From: Hymenobacter sp. 5317J-9 | GTDB taxonomy: Bacteria; Bacteroidota; Bacteroidia; Cytophagales; Hymenobacteraceae | Direction: 5' to 3' | DNA: 64,000 nt | Assembly: GCF_022921075.1 (NCBI RefSeq) | Contig: NZ_CP095050.1 | Location: 4,898,001 to 4,962,000, forward strand | In this document: piece after piece, positions 45,886 to 54,730 of the stretch | Position numbering within the stretch: the stretch's first letter is position 1 | Layout: the number at the start of each line of letters is the position of its first letter | Translations under genes and position numbers: made by a program | Notes under the pieces: model-generated | What the model saw: the letters and a program-made list of their open reading frames with translations, nothing else | The model's database searches: none | Told to the model about the DNA's origin: nothing

Positions 45886-46419
45886 ATGCGAAAACTCACA
45901 ATGGCCGAGCTGAACCGAGCCTCGGTTGATGACTTCAAAAGTACGCCCAAAAGCCCCGTGGTTTTGGTGCTCGACAACGTGCGCAGCATGCACAACGTGG
46001 GGGCGGTATTCCGCACGGCCGATGCTTTTGCGCTCGAAAAAATCTGCCTCTGCGGCATCACCCCGCGCCCGCCGCACCGCGAAATCACCAAAACGGCGCT
46101 GGGCAGCGAAGAGTCGATGGCCTGGCACTACCACGCCGAGACCGTGGCCGCCGTGGCCGAGCTGAAAGCCGCCGGCTACCAGGTAGTAGCTGTGGAACAA
46201 ACGACGGGCAGCGTGCCGTTACCGCAATTCCAGCCGGAGTCAGGACGTCCCCTGGCCTTGGTGCTGGGCAATGAAGTGTTCGGCGTAGACGACGCCGTGC
46301 TGGCCCTGTGCGACACAGCTGTAGAAATCCCGCAGTTTGGCACCAAGCACTCGCTCAATGTGGGCGTGGCCGCCGGCGTGGTGCTCTGGGACGCGCTGGT
46401 GAAGCTGGGCGTGGTATAG
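45886..46419 (+). CDS. TrmH/SpoU family RNA methyltransferase
   Basis: A 177-aa SPOUT-class enzyme, 2'-O-methylating tRNA or rRNA. Visible motifs: LVLDNVRSMHNVGAVFRTADAF (motif 1), LVLGNEVFGVDD (motif 2) and IPQFGTKHSLNVGVAAGVVLWD (motif 3). The exact target is not evident. It is divergent from mutS. Confidence 0.92.
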   Translation: MRKLTMAELNRASVDDFKSTPKSPVVLVLDNVRSMHNVGAVFRTADAFALEKICLCGITPRPPHREITKTALGSEESMAWHYHAETVAAVAELKAAGYQVVAVEQTTGSVPLPQFQPESGRPLALVLGNEVFGVDDAVLALCDTAVEIPQFGTKHSLNVGVAAGVVLWDALVKLGVV

Positions 46420-46479
46420 GCCGGTGCAGCTTTTGCGAAATACTCGCTCCCTTATGCGTTCCAAGTGAAAAGATTATAT

Positions 46480-46487
46480 TAAATTTG
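46480..46487 (+). promoter_or_regulatory. Putative -7 element of the M36 peptidase gene
   Basis: TAAATTTG is a full TAnnTTTG match in an AT-rich stretch, 79 bp upstream of the ATG at 46566. No good -33 element was found. Confidence 0.4.
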
Positions 46488-46565
46488 GCAGTGCTGTTTT
46501 GCCTAAAAGCAGCGTCACGTTTTAATGCTGTTGTAATTTCCTCTTCACCCACTTTTTTCTATTAT

Positions 46566-49436
46566 ATGGTTTTTTCCTTTACGAAGTCCCATAGCGGGTT
46601 GCTGCTGGCGCTGGCCCTGGCCCTCCCAGGGGTATCGGTAGCGCAGTCGGGGGCACCGTCGGCGCAAGCGCTGGCGTATTTCACCGCCCAGGGCGAACGG
46701 CAGGGCCTGCACGGCGGCGACGCCGCCAACCCCTCGGTCACAAGCTCCTATTTTGATGCAAGCAGCGGCCTCACCCACACCTACCTGCGCCAGCGCGTGA
46801 ACGGGGTGGACATCTACGGCGCCGTGGGCGATTTGCACACCGACCGCTCCGGCAAGCCCGTGCTGATGCACCAGGGCTTCGTGGTGGACGCCGCCCGCCT
46901 GGCGCCGTCGGCCGTGCCCACCCTCACGGCCGAGCAGGCCGTGAGCGCGGCCGCCAAGGCCCTGCAGCTGCCCCGCCCCGTGGGGCTCACGCTGGTGCGC
47001 GACGCCCGCGCCGCCGACGGCGTGCTGTTCAACAACGGTGGCATCTCGGAATACGACATTCCGGTGCGCCTGCTGTACTTCCCCATCAACGGCCAGCTGA
47101 AGCTGGTGTGGGACGTGAACATTGCCCAGCTTGACCAGCAGCACCACTGGACCGTGCGCGTAGACGCCCACACCGGCCAGATGCTGGACAAAACCGACTT
47201 CGTGGTGAGCGAGGAAGTTACGTTCCAGCAAATCACCGCCCGGGCCCTGGGTTCGCGTCCGGCGACCGTTACGGCTCCTTCGACCAAAGCCACAGCCAAC
47301 CGCGGCGGCCTGGGCGCGGCCAATAGCATGACCGTGCTGCCCGTGCCGGTGGAAGCGCCCACGTTCGGCAACCGCGCGTCGGTGGCCATTCCGGGTGCAG
47401 CCAGCGCCAACGCGGCGTACTCGCCCTACGGCTGGCACGTGTCGGACCCCCGCGCCACGGTGGCCGGTGCCAGCATCTTCCCCACTAGCTACAGCCGTCT
47501 CGGCGCTGGCGTGTACCTGACCCGCGGCAACAACGTGGCGGCTTACGACGACAGCCAGAGCACGACCAGCGGCAACGGCAACCTGCTGTCGAACACCAAC
47601 TCGCCCGACGGCGGGGCCACGCTCGACTTCGACTTCCCCTTCAACCCGGCCATTTCGCCCAAGCTCAGCTCGCCGGCCATCATCACCAACCTGTTCTACT
47701 GGAACAACATGTTGCACGACGTGATGGCCAGCAAGGGCTTTGACGAGGCTTCGGGCAACTTCCAGTACAAGAACGCCGGCACCCAGGGCGCAGGCGGCGA
47801 CTACGTGCGCGCCGAGTCGCAGGACGGCAGCGGCCGCAACAACGCCAACTTCTCGACGCCGGTGGACGGCCAGCCCGGCCGCATGCAGATGTACTTGTGG
47901 GACAATGCCCTGCGCCCCACCTTCAACATCACGGCGCCGGCCGCGCTGGCGGGTTCCATCAACTACGGCACGGCTGACTTCGGCCGTTCCATCGCCACGC
48001 TGCCCGCCGGTATCTGCGGCACCATTGTGGCCGTCAACGACGGCGTATCGGGCAACGGCGGCCTGCACGGCTGCGCCACCCCCTACCTCAACACGCGCGA
48101 CGTGAACGGCAAAATTGCCCTCATCATGCGCGGCGGCTGTGCGCAGCTGACCGGTGGTGTACGCACCGCCAGCTCGTTTGCCGGCAAGGTGCGTCGGGCG
48201 CAGCAAAACGGTGCCATCATGGCCATCATCATCGACTCGGTGGCCACCAACACCACCCTGTCGAACATGACCGGCACCGACACGGTGGGCATCCGCATTC
48301 CGTCCATCTTCCTCACGGGGGCCGACGGCGCCCGTATTCTGGCTTCGCTGCGCGCCGGCACTCCGGTGACGGGTTGCGCCACGGCATCGCCCGACTACGA
48401 CGGCTCGCTCGACAACGGCATCGTGTCGCACGAGTTTGGCCATGGCATCAGCAACCGCCTCACCGGCGGCCCCACCAACTCGAACTGCGTGACGCAGCAG
48501 TACCTGCCCAACGGCAGCAGCACCGCCGCTACTACCCAGTGCATGGGCGAAGGCTGGAGCGACTTCTTCGCGCTGTGGATGACCACGCGCGTGGGCGACT
48601 TGGGCCGCACGCCGCGCGGCACGGGCACGTATGTGTATGGCGAAGCCCCCACTGGCGGCGGCATTCGCTACAAGAAGTACACCGACGACATGGCCGTGAA
48701 CAACTATACATACGGCATAGTAGGCTCTAATGCCACCTATAGCGAAACCCACGCACTGGGCGAAGTGTGGGCTACGGTATTGTGGGACCTTAACTGGCAG
48801 TTCATCTACCGCTATGGTTTTAACCCGGATTTCCTGGCCCAGACCGGCGGCAACAACCAGTTCCTGAAGCTGGTGCTGCAGGGCTGCAAACTGCAGGTGT
48901 GCAACCCCGGCTTCCTCGACGGCCGCGACGGCATCCTGCGCGCCGATTCGCTGCTGAACAACCACGCCAACTCGGCCCTCATCTGGACGGTATTTGCCCG
49001 TCGCGGCATGGGCAAGAGCGCCCAGCAAGGTCCCCGCGTAGCCGTGAATGGCTACCCCAACGGCCTTCCCGGCCTCACGGGCATTGTGGCGGCCTTCGAC
49101 ATGCCCACCGGCGTGCGCCCCGTGTCGCTGCTGAACCCTTCCACCATGCCGTTGGGCGCCCAGAGTGCCAGCGCCATCAACGGCAGCCTGGTGTCGGCCT
49201 ACCCCAACCCGGCCCAGAACGTGCTGACCGTGCAGGCCCAACTGGCCAGCAAGTCGCAAGTACAGGTGAGCCTCATCAACCTAGTGGGCCAGGCCGTGAT
49301 TTCGACCACGACCAACGTGGCCGACGTGCAGCGTGGCCTCGAGCTGAACACCAGCTCGCTGGCCGCCGGCTTGTACGTGGTGCGCATCACCACGTCGGAA
49401 GGCATCTTCACGACCAAAGTGCAGGTGAAACACTAG
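46566..49436 (+). CDS. T9SS-dependent M36 (fungalysin-type) metallopeptidase
   Basis: A 956-aa secreted zinc protease. It has a signal peptide (GVSVAQ), an FTP-like propeptide (to about residue 220), and a catalytic domain with HEFGH at 622-626 and the third Zn ligand Glu662 in GEGWSDFFALW. A PA domain (GKIALIMRGGCAQ, about 485-600) is inserted before the active site. The last ~95 residues are a T9SS type A sorting domain nearly identical to that of the gene at 49787. The ATG at 46566 starts the signal peptide. Confidence 0.93.
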   Translation: MVFSFTKSHSGLLLALALALPGVSVAQSGAPSAQALAYFTAQGERQGLHGGDAANPSVTSSYFDASSGLTHTYLRQRVNGVDIYGAVGDLHTDRSGKPVLMHQGFVVDAARLAPSAVPTLTAEQAVSAAAKALQLPRPVGLTLVRDARAADGVLFNNGGISEYDIPVRLLYFPINGQLKLVWDVNIAQLDQQHHWTVRVDAHTGQMLDKTDFVVSEEVTFQQITARALGSRPATVTAPSTKATANRGGLGAANSMTVLPVPVEAPTFGNRASVAIPGAASANAAYSPYGWHVSDPRATVAGASIFPTSYSRLGAGVYLTRGNNVAAYDDSQSTTSGNGNLLSNTNSPDGGATLDFDFPFNPAISPKLSSPAIITNLFYWNNMLHDVMASKGFDEASGNFQYKNAGTQGAGGDYVRAESQDGSGRNNANFSTPVDGQPGRMQMYLWDNALRPTFNITAPAALAGSINYGTADFGRSIATLPAGICGTIVAVNDGVSGNGGLHGCATPYLNTRDVNGKIALIMRGGCAQLTGGVRTASSFAGKVRRAQQNGAIMAIIIDSVATNTTLSNMTGTDTVGIRIPSIFLTGADGARILASLRAGTPVTGCATASPDYDGSLDNGIVSHEFGHGISNRLTGGPTNSNCVTQQYLPNGSSTAATTQCMGEGWSDFFALWMTTRVGDLGRTPRGTGTYVYGEAPTGGGIRYKKYTDDMAVNNYTYGIVGSNATYSETHALGEVWATVLWDLNWQFIYRYGFNPDFLAQTGGNNQFLKLVLQGCKLQVCNPGFLDGRDGILRADSLLNNHANSALIWTVFARRGMGKSAQQGPRVAVNGYPNGLPGLTGIVAAFDMPTGVRPVSLLNPSTMPLGAQSASAINGSLVSAYPNPAQNVLTVQAQLASKSQVQVSLINLVGQAVISTTTNVADVQRGLELNTSSLAAGLYVVRITTSEGIFTTKVQVKH
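49148..49436 (+). repeat. T9SS sorting-domain cassette, copy 1
   Basis: 289 bp encoding the end of the M36 peptidase. It differs from 51481-51769 at only 7 positions. Upstream of the block the two genes share no visible similarity. Confidence 0.9.
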
Positions 49437-49455
49437 TTTATTAGAATAGCCCCCG

Positions 49456-49518
49456 CACCGCGGGGCATAAAAAAAGCACCCAGTCGTTGACTGGGTGCTT
49501 TTTTTATGCCCCGCGGTG
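49456..49518. terminator. Long terminator palindrome after the M36 gene
   Basis: Perfect 30-bp arms (49456-49485 and 49489-49518) with a 3-nt loop. The inner part is a GC stem (GCACCCAGTC), followed by a T7 run; the outer part adds a CACCGCGGGGCAT stem. Confidence 0.88.
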
Positions 49519-49786
49519 AGCAACGATGTCACAAAGTGCGTATTAATTCAATTCATCCTTACTCACACAAAGCATTGATTAACATCTAAATAGTATTTAT
49601 AACGTTAGTTATTTGTTCAATTTTACCAATTATTATTTTAATTTTTATTATAGATATTTTATTTATCATATGTCTCATTAAAGAGTGAAGTTTCCTTTGT
49701 TTAATGATTTACTACATGATATTTCGGTACGTAGTGGCAACGTCGCCGTGCTGTTAAAATCATTTTTCAACGCAACATTTTTTCCT
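49519..49786. other. AT-rich gap upstream of the sialidase-like gene
   Basis: About 270 bp, clearly richer in A/T than the rest of the window (for instance long TTATTATTTTAATTT-type stretches at 49600-49670). No gene is recognised; a GTG-started in-frame extension (49685) would lengthen the next gene but would put the signal peptide inside. It may carry the promoter or mark the edge of acquired DNA. Confidence 0.6.
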
Positions 49787-51769
49787 ATGAACGTACACTT
49801 ACTCAAATGCCACCTTGCTAAAGCAATTTTCCTTGGTTGCTTGGCCGGCCCAGTCAGTTTTGCAGCGGCGCAAAACGTCAGAGATACAAACGACATATTG
49901 GTATTCAATGACGGGAAATCCCAATCTGCTCCGTCAATATCCATTAGCCCAGAGGGCATACTGCTCATCACCGCAAACACAGCCACAGTCTCACCCAACA
50001 CGCTTACTTACCAGCAGGGCTATTATATCAGCAATGATGGAGGGGTAAGTTGGATGGGCGACGACGCACTGCCTAACAATGGACGAACCTCGAACTCGCA
50101 AAATAATCCCGGATGGCCAACATCAGCTATTGGTTGGAATAACCAAATGTACTTTAGCACAGACACCCCGCCATCGTTCACTAGCAGCGGCTTCCCCGAC
50201 GGTTATTTTGTTCAGAGTTCTGCCAACGGCGGCTCCACGTGGACTAACCAAGTGCGAGCCTCAGGACCAGTCCGGTACTATGAGCATTCTAAAATTGCGG
50301 TAGATACTTATTCCGCCAGCCGATACGTCAACAGGTTGTACGGCGTTTGGGACAGTTATGACAATCACCCAACCCTCCCAACTATTCTTTTCAATTACTC
50401 CACGGACAACGGGCAGTCATTCTCTTCATCAACTTACCTGAGCGACTATTTCGGAGAGGATTTTGGCCCATCGGCCGCGACGGGGCCCAATGGTGAGGTG
50501 TACGTAGCTTGGTCAAATTACTTGTACTCGAACGGCACAGAAGACCGGGGCTTGGGCTTTAATGTGTCGACTGACGGCGGGGCGACTTTCGGCTCGCCAT
50601 CGCTAGGCTTTGGCTACACCAGCATCCGGGAAGACGGAGGGGGGTGGGGTATAATCGGTTATAGCCCTACCTACAACAGTGCCGTTGATGATTTCCCGGC
50701 AATTGCGGTTGATAAAAGCTGCGGCCCTCACAACGGTCGCGTGTATGTTGCTTATTCTACTAAACAGAATTCAACCGCAGTGGTCGAGGTTCGCTATTCC
50801 GATGACGCCGGCGTGACGTGGTCGCAACCAACTGTTGTTAGCATTGCCTCCGGCAGGCAGAGCTGGCACCCGGCCATTGCTGTCGACGACGTTACGGGGG
50901 ACGTGAGCGTGGTTTATACCAGCATAGATACACCAACCGGCTTCAGCACGAATACTTACGTCGCTTATTCAACAAACGGCACAACGTACCAAAACGTGAA
51001 GGTGAGCGATGTATCGCACCTCACCAGAGGTAATCCTTCGTATTCGCTTGGCCTTGGCTATGTGGGGCACTTGAGTATTATTGCGCACGCAGGAAAGGCT
51101 TATCCGGTGTGGTCAGATAACCGAAACGGCAAGTGGCAGATTTACGTGTCACCCCTCAACTATTATAGCGTTGTCGGCCCTAACCCCTTATGTGCCCAAG
51201 GCGGAACCTACTCTCTTACCGCGAACCCGGCATCTAATGCAACCGTCAGTTGGCTTGCGAGCGGTACCGGAATCGTGATGCCGTTCACGGTGGCAACGGG
51301 TACAGGCACCACTTTCACTACTGCAGCCCGATTGAACGGGCCAGGCATAGTAGGGGCACTTATTACGTTTCCTTGCGGCCAAACGGTTGGTACCATTGCG
51401 CTTCCTGTGCAGGCCACGATAGGAGACTGCGGCAGTTCCTCCGGCCTAGTGACGACCAAAGCAGCAGGAGCGGCCGCTAAGCCGTTGGGCGCCCAGAGCG
51501 CCAGCGCCATCAACGGCAACCTGGTGTCGGCCTACCCCAACCCGGCCCAGAACGTGCTGACCGTGCAGGCCCAACTGGCCAGCAAGTCGCAAGTACAGGT
51601 GAGCCTCATCAACCTAGTGGGCCAGGCCGTGATTTCGACCACGACCAACGTGGCCGACGTGCAGCGTGGCCTCGAGCTGAACACCAGCTCGCTGGCCGCC
51701 GGCCTCTACGTGGTGCGCATCACCACGTCGGAAGGTATCTTCACCACCAAAGTGCAGGTGAAACACTAA
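49787..51769 (+). CDS. Secreted sialidase-like (BNR/Asp-box) protein with T9SS tail
   Basis: A 660-aa protein. The signal peptide ends near SFAAAQ. The body carries five Asp-box motifs of the S-x-D-x-G-x-T-W type (SNDGGVSW, SANGGSTW, STDNGQSF, STDGGATF, SDDAGVTW), suggesting a six-bladed sialidase-like propeller. No catalytic Arg triad or Tyr/Glu pair was assigned, so enzymatic activity is uncertain. An Ig-like stretch follows, then a T9SS tail nearly identical to that of the M36 peptidase. The body is AT-richer with rarer codons than the tail. The ATG at 49787 starts the signal peptide. Confidence 0.85.
   Translation: MNVHLLKCHLAKAIFLGCLAGPVSFAAAQNVRDTNDILVFNDGKSQSAPSISISPEGILLITANTATVSPNTLTYQQGYYISNDGGVSWMGDDALPNNGRTSNSQNNPGWPTSAIGWNNQMYFSTDTPPSFTSSGFPDGYFVQSSANGGSTWTNQVRASGPVRYYEHSKIAVDTYSASRYVNRLYGVWDSYDNHPTLPTILFNYSTDNGQSFSSSTYLSDYFGEDFGPSAATGPNGEVYVAWSNYLYSNGTEDRGLGFNVSTDGGATFGSPSLGFGYTSIREDGGGWGIIGYSPTYNSAVDDFPAIAVDKSCGPHNGRVYVAYSTKQNSTAVVEVRYSDDAGVTWSQPTVVSIASGRQSWHPAIAVDDVTGDVSVVYTSIDTPTGFSTNTYVAYSTNGTTYQNVKVSDVSHLTRGNPSYSLGLGYVGHLSIIAHAGKAYPVWSDNRNGKWQIYVSPLNYYSVVGPNPLCAQGGTYSLTANPASNATVSWLASGTGIVMPFTVATGTGTTFTTAARLNGPGIVGALITFPCGQTVGTIALPVQATIGDCGSSSGLVTTKAAGAAAKPLGAQSASAINGNLVSAYPNPAQNVLTVQAQLASKSQVQVSLINLVGQAVISTTTNVADVQRGLELNTSSLAAGLYVVRITTSEGIFTTKVQVKH
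51481..51769 (+). repeat. T9SS sorting-domain cassette, copy 2
   Basis: 289 bp, about 97.6% identical to 49148-49436 (7 differences, one in the stop codon). It is fused to an unrelated, AT-richer sialidase-like body. Confidence 0.9.
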
Positions 51770-51793
51770 GCGCGTAGCCTTGCTATTCGCTGC

Positions 51794-51831
51794 AAAAGCG
51801 GGCCCGACGGAAGCGTCGGGCCCGCTTTTTT
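51794..51831 (+). terminator. Rho-independent terminator after sialidase-like gene
   Basis: Arms AAAAGCGGGCCCGACG / CGTCGGGCCCGCTTTTTT with a 4-nt loop. Confidence 0.88.
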
Positions 51832-51883
51832 GTTGTAAACTTTTCCACCTTTCGGCTGCGCAGCTGCGGGCCCTTCTTCTCCC

Positions 51884-52324
51884 ATGACCATTCCATCCGT
51901 TCACACCCCCACCCGCCCCGCAGCCGCCGCGGCCCTGCTGGCCCTGCGGCCCGTAGTGCCCAGCGCCGAGTCCGCCCCTGCAGACGAGGGCTCCGTGGGC
52001 CATTTCCTGCACGCCACGCTGCGTCCGGTGCTCAAGCTGCAAAACGACTTGCTGCTGGCCGTGGTGGCCGATTTTGTGCTCGACCACCACATGCCGCTGG
52101 CCACGGCCAGCCCCACCGACCAGCAGCGCCAACTGGCCGAGTTGCTGTCCCGCAACACCAAGCTGCGTTACACGGTGGTGGGCATGGTGTCGGGCATGTT
52201 CACGGCCGACGAGTACGCCTTTTACCGCGCCCACCGCTCCGAACTGAACCGCCGCCTGCTGGAACTGGCCCAGCGCCGCGTGCTGGAGCAGACTGCTGCC
52301 GTGGTGGCGCTGGCGGCTACGTAA
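51884..52324 (+). CDS. Hypothetical protein
   Basis: A 146-aa protein with no family I recognise. The first ~35 residues are Ala/Pro-rich and look unstructured. The rest is helical (FLHATLRPVLKLQNDLLLAVVADFVLDHH, LAELLSRNTKLRYTVVGMVSGMF, RRLLELAQRRVLEQTA). There is no signal peptide. It has a clean ATG, codon use like its neighbours and a terminator right after it, which supports a real gene. Confidence 0.7.
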   Translation: MTIPSVHTPTRPAAAAALLALRPVVPSAESAPADEGSVGHFLHATLRPVLKLQNDLLLAVVADFVLDHHMPLATASPTDQQRQLAELLSRNTKLRYTVVGMVSGMFTADEYAFYRAHRSELNRRLLELAQRRVLEQTAAVVALAAT

Positions 52325-52344
52325 CCGATAGGATAGCCACAAAC

Positions 52345-52390
52345 GAAAAGCGCCCCATTGACCGGAACTCCGGCCAATGGGGCGCTTTTC
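52345..52390. terminator. Bidirectional terminator
   Basis: Perfect 16-bp arms (GAAAAGCGCCCCATTG) plus an inner CCGG stem between the hypothetical gene and the convergent TerC gene. Confidence 0.88.
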
Positions 52391-52402
52391 TGTTGAAATA
52401 CT

Positions 52403-53173
52403 TTAATCGAACTTCGAATCGCGCAGGTGCACGGGCTTGCTCTTTTTGCGCAGGCGCAGGTTGAGCAGCTCCACCACCAGCGAGAAGGCCATGGCAAAGT
52501 ACAAGTAGCCTTTTTCGACCTCTTTGTGGGCCGCTTCCATCACCAGCATGAAGCCAATCATGATGAGGAAGGACAGGGCCAGCATCTTGATGGTGGGGTT
52601 GTTGTTGACGAAGTTGGCCACCACGCCGCTGAAGCTCAACATGATGCCCATGGCGCAAATCACCGCCGCAATCATCACCAGCACGTTGTCGACCAGGCCC
52701 ACGGCGGTGAGGATGGAGTCGAAGCTGAACACGATGTCGATGACGATGATTTGCAGAATCACGCTCATCATCGTGGCTTTGGGGCCGCCGCTGGCCTCGT
52801 CCTCTTCTTCGCCCTGCAGCTTGGTGTGGATTTCGGTGGTGCTCTTATACATCAAAAACAAGCCACCCGCCAGCAGAATCAGGTCGCGCCCGGTCACGCC
52901 AAAGGGCTGGTCCAGCCACGGAAAATCGGGCAGGTGAAACAAGGGATTGCGCAGGCTCACAATCCAGGAAATGCTCAGCAGCAGGCCGATGCGAAACATG
53001 AGCGCCAGCAGCAGCCCGATGGTGCGCCCGCGCGCCTGCATCTCTTTGGGCAGCCGGTTGACGACGATGGAGATGAAGATGATGTTGTCGATGCCCAACA
53101 CGATTTCCATAAACGTGAGGGTCAGCAAACTAACCCAGGTAGCGGCGTGGGCAAAGGCTCCGAAATCGTACAC
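52403..53173 (-). CDS. TerC family integral membrane protein
   Basis: A 256-aa polytopic protein with about seven hydrophobic helices. The TerC signature is visible: FMEIVLGIDNIIFISIVVNRLP and IVIDIVFSFDSILTAVGLVDN (acidic residues in helices). Family members transport or sense metals (manganese export in YkoY/Alx types). The start is GTG (53173). It ends beside a terminator. Confidence 0.9.
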   Translation of the reverse strand: MYDFGAFAHAATWVSLLTLTFMEIVLGIDNIIFISIVVNRLPKEMQARGRTIGLLLALMFRIGLLLSISWIVSLRNPLFHLPDFPWLDQPFGVTGRDLILLAGGLFLMYKSTTEIHTKLQGEEEDEASGGPKATMMSVILQIIVIDIVFSFDSILTAVGLVDNVLVMIAAVICAMGIMLSFSGVVANFVNNNPTIKMLALSFLIMIGFMLVMEAAHKEVEKGYLYFAMAFSLVVELLNLRLRKKSKPVHLRDSKFD

Positions 53174-53193
53174 GAAGAAGAGTTATGAGTTTT

Positions 53194-53268
53194 AAATTAT
53201 GAGTTCTGAGTTCAGCATTATACATGACGGCTATGCCAACTCAGAATGCTAAACTCAGAATTCATTTT
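53194..53268. repeat. AT-rich inverted repeat between terC and yajQ
   Basis: Imperfect arms around 53199-53219 and 53245-53265 (19 of 21), core ATTCTGAGTT. It fills the gap between two same-strand genes and is unrelated to the GTCAT-core repeats. Confidence 0.55.
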
Positions 53269-53758
53269 AGGATTTCATGTTCACGAATTGCAGGGGCAGG
53301 CCGATGTCGGCCTTGCGCAACACGGCGATGGCGGCCTGCAGGTCGTCGATTTTTTTGGACGTCACGCGCACCTGGTCGTCCTGCATCTGGGCTTCCACCT
53401 TCACCTTGGCGTCCTTGATGGCCTTGATGATTTTGCGGCCGAACTCCTTGTCGACGCCGGCACGCACCTTGATGGTTTTCTTGATGAGCTGGCCGCTGGG
53501 CTGCTCGTCGGCCGTGAAATCGAGGCTGGTGCCGTCGATGCCCTGCTTCACCACGCGGCCCAGCAGAATGTCTTCGAGGGCCTTGATGCGCATGGAGTTT
53601 TCGGACGACAGCAGGATGGTGTTTTCCTTTTTGTTGAGTTCGATGCCGCCCTTGGTGTCGCGCAGGTCGTAGCGGGTCTGGAGTTCTTTCTGGGCCGTGT
53701 TCACCGCATTTTCCAGGGTTTGCGGGTCCACTTTGCTCACAATGTCGAAGGAGGCCAT
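53267..53758 (-). CDS. YajQ family cyclic-di-GMP-binding protein
   Basis: A 163-aa protein. Start MASFDIVSKVDPQTLENAVNTAQKEL, then YDLRDTKGGIELNKKENTI, then the C-terminal QVRVTSKKIDDLQAAIAVLRK. YajQ proteins bind nucleotides or c-di-GMP and in Xanthomonas act as transcription-linked sensors; the role here is unknown. The ATG at 53758 is chosen over an upstream extension. Confidence 0.94.
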   Translation of the reverse strand: MASFDIVSKVDPQTLENAVNTAQKELQTRYDLRDTKGGIELNKKENTILLSSENSMRIKALEDILLGRVVKQGIDGTSLDFTADEQPSGQLIKKTIKVRAGVDKEFGRKIIKAIKDAKVKVEAQMQDDQVRVTSKKIDDLQAAIAVLRKADIGLPLQFVNMKS

Positions 53759-53861
53759 AGCGGGAAGAGAAGTAGTTTTGGAAAGAGAAGCCGGCCGGGG
53801 CCGGGGCGTAAAGGTAACGCCCGGCACGGACCAGGGTTGCCCCGTTCTTCATTCTTTCCTC

Positions 53862-54323
53862 ATGGCCTTTGTTCCTGCCGTTTGCCCGCCCCGCACACCC
53901 GCCGAGTGGGCCGCCTACTACCAGCTGCGCTTCGAGGTGCTGCGCCGCCCCTGGCAGCAGCCCTTGGGCTCCGAACACGTGCCCGCTGATGACGAGCCCG
54001 GCACCTTCCACGCGCTACTGCTTGCCGATGAAGAAGCGGCAACGCCCACTGCGCTGGCCGTGGGCATGCTGCAGCCCACCGGCGCTGGCCAGGGGCAGCT
54101 GCGCTTCATGGCGGTGGCGCCCGAGGCGGCCGGTGCCGGCCTGGGCAGCCGCATAGTGGCCTACCTGGAACAGCAGGCCCGGGCCGCTGGCCTGCGCGAA
54201 ATCATCCTGCACTCGCGCGACTCGGCGGTGGGCTTTTATGAAAAGCATGGCTATGCGGTGGTGGAGCCCTCACACGTGCTGTTTGGGGTCATTCCGCATT
54301 TTCTGATGCGCAAGCAGCTTTAG
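53862..54323 (+). CDS. GNAT family N-acetyltransferase
   Basis: A 153-aa acetyltransferase. The acetyl-CoA motif is RFMAVAPEAAGAGLGSRIVAYLE, followed by AGLREIILHSRDSAVGFYEKHGY. The substrate is unknown. The ATG at 53862 is chosen because the family fold starts there; the open frame starts upstream. It is convergent with the Mpo1-like gene, overlapping its end by 4 bp. Confidence 0.88.
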   Translation: MAFVPAVCPPRTPAEWAAYYQLRFEVLRRPWQQPLGSEHVPADDEPGTFHALLLADEEAATPTALAVGMLQPTGAGQGQLRFMAVAPEAAGAGLGSRIVAYLEQQARAAGLREIILHSRDSAVGFYEKHGYAVVEPSHVLFGVIPHFLMRKQL

Positions 54324-54625
54324 AATTTCTCGCGGCCGCGCCACAGGTCGGCGTACATTTTAAAATCGCCAAGCAGCGAAAACCAGGGGTGTTGAAACGT
54401 GGCCGGCCGGTTGTGCTCCACGAAGAAGTGCCCCACCCAAGCCAGCCCGTAGGCGGCCACAATACCCGCCACCAGCCACTGCCAGTTGCCGCTGATGCCC
54501 AGCATGACCAAGCACGCCAGAAATAGCGTCGTGCCCATAAAATGCAGCACCCGGGTGCCGCGCCGGCTGTGTTCGCGCAGGTAGCGCGGATAGAACTCGG
54601 CGAAAGTGAGGGGCAGGGCCGACAT
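54320..54625 (-). CDS. Mpo1-like (DUF962) membrane protein
   Basis: A 101-aa small membrane protein with three hydrophobic segments. Conserved histidines are in LREHSRRGTRVLHFMG and HFFVEHNRPATFQHPW, as in Mpo1-type 2-hydroxy fatty acid dioxygenases. The ATG at 54625 is used; GTG at 54631 is also in frame. Activity is inferred from the family only. Confidence 0.85.
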   Translation of the reverse strand: MSALPLTFAEFYPRYLREHSRRGTRVLHFMGTTLFLACLVMLGISGNWQWLVAGIVAAYGLAWVGHFFVEHNRPATFQHPWFSLLGDFKMYADLWRGREKF

Positions 54626-54730
54626 AAGCACGGGGTGCGGTGAAAGACCAGCCGCCCCACCAAGTTCGGCAACTACGGCGGATTTTCACCCAACTTGCCG
54701 CCGAATCCGCTTCACCTTCCCTAGTTATTC

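Noticed and set aside
46545..49259. A 904-codon minus-strand frame opposite the M36 peptidase
   Set aside because: It is low-complexity His/Gly/Val-rich sequence; the plus strand carries clear catalytic motifs.
49685..49786. GTG-started extension of the sialidase-like protein
   Set aside because: It would bury the signal peptide 34 residues in; the ATG at 49787 fits an exported protein.
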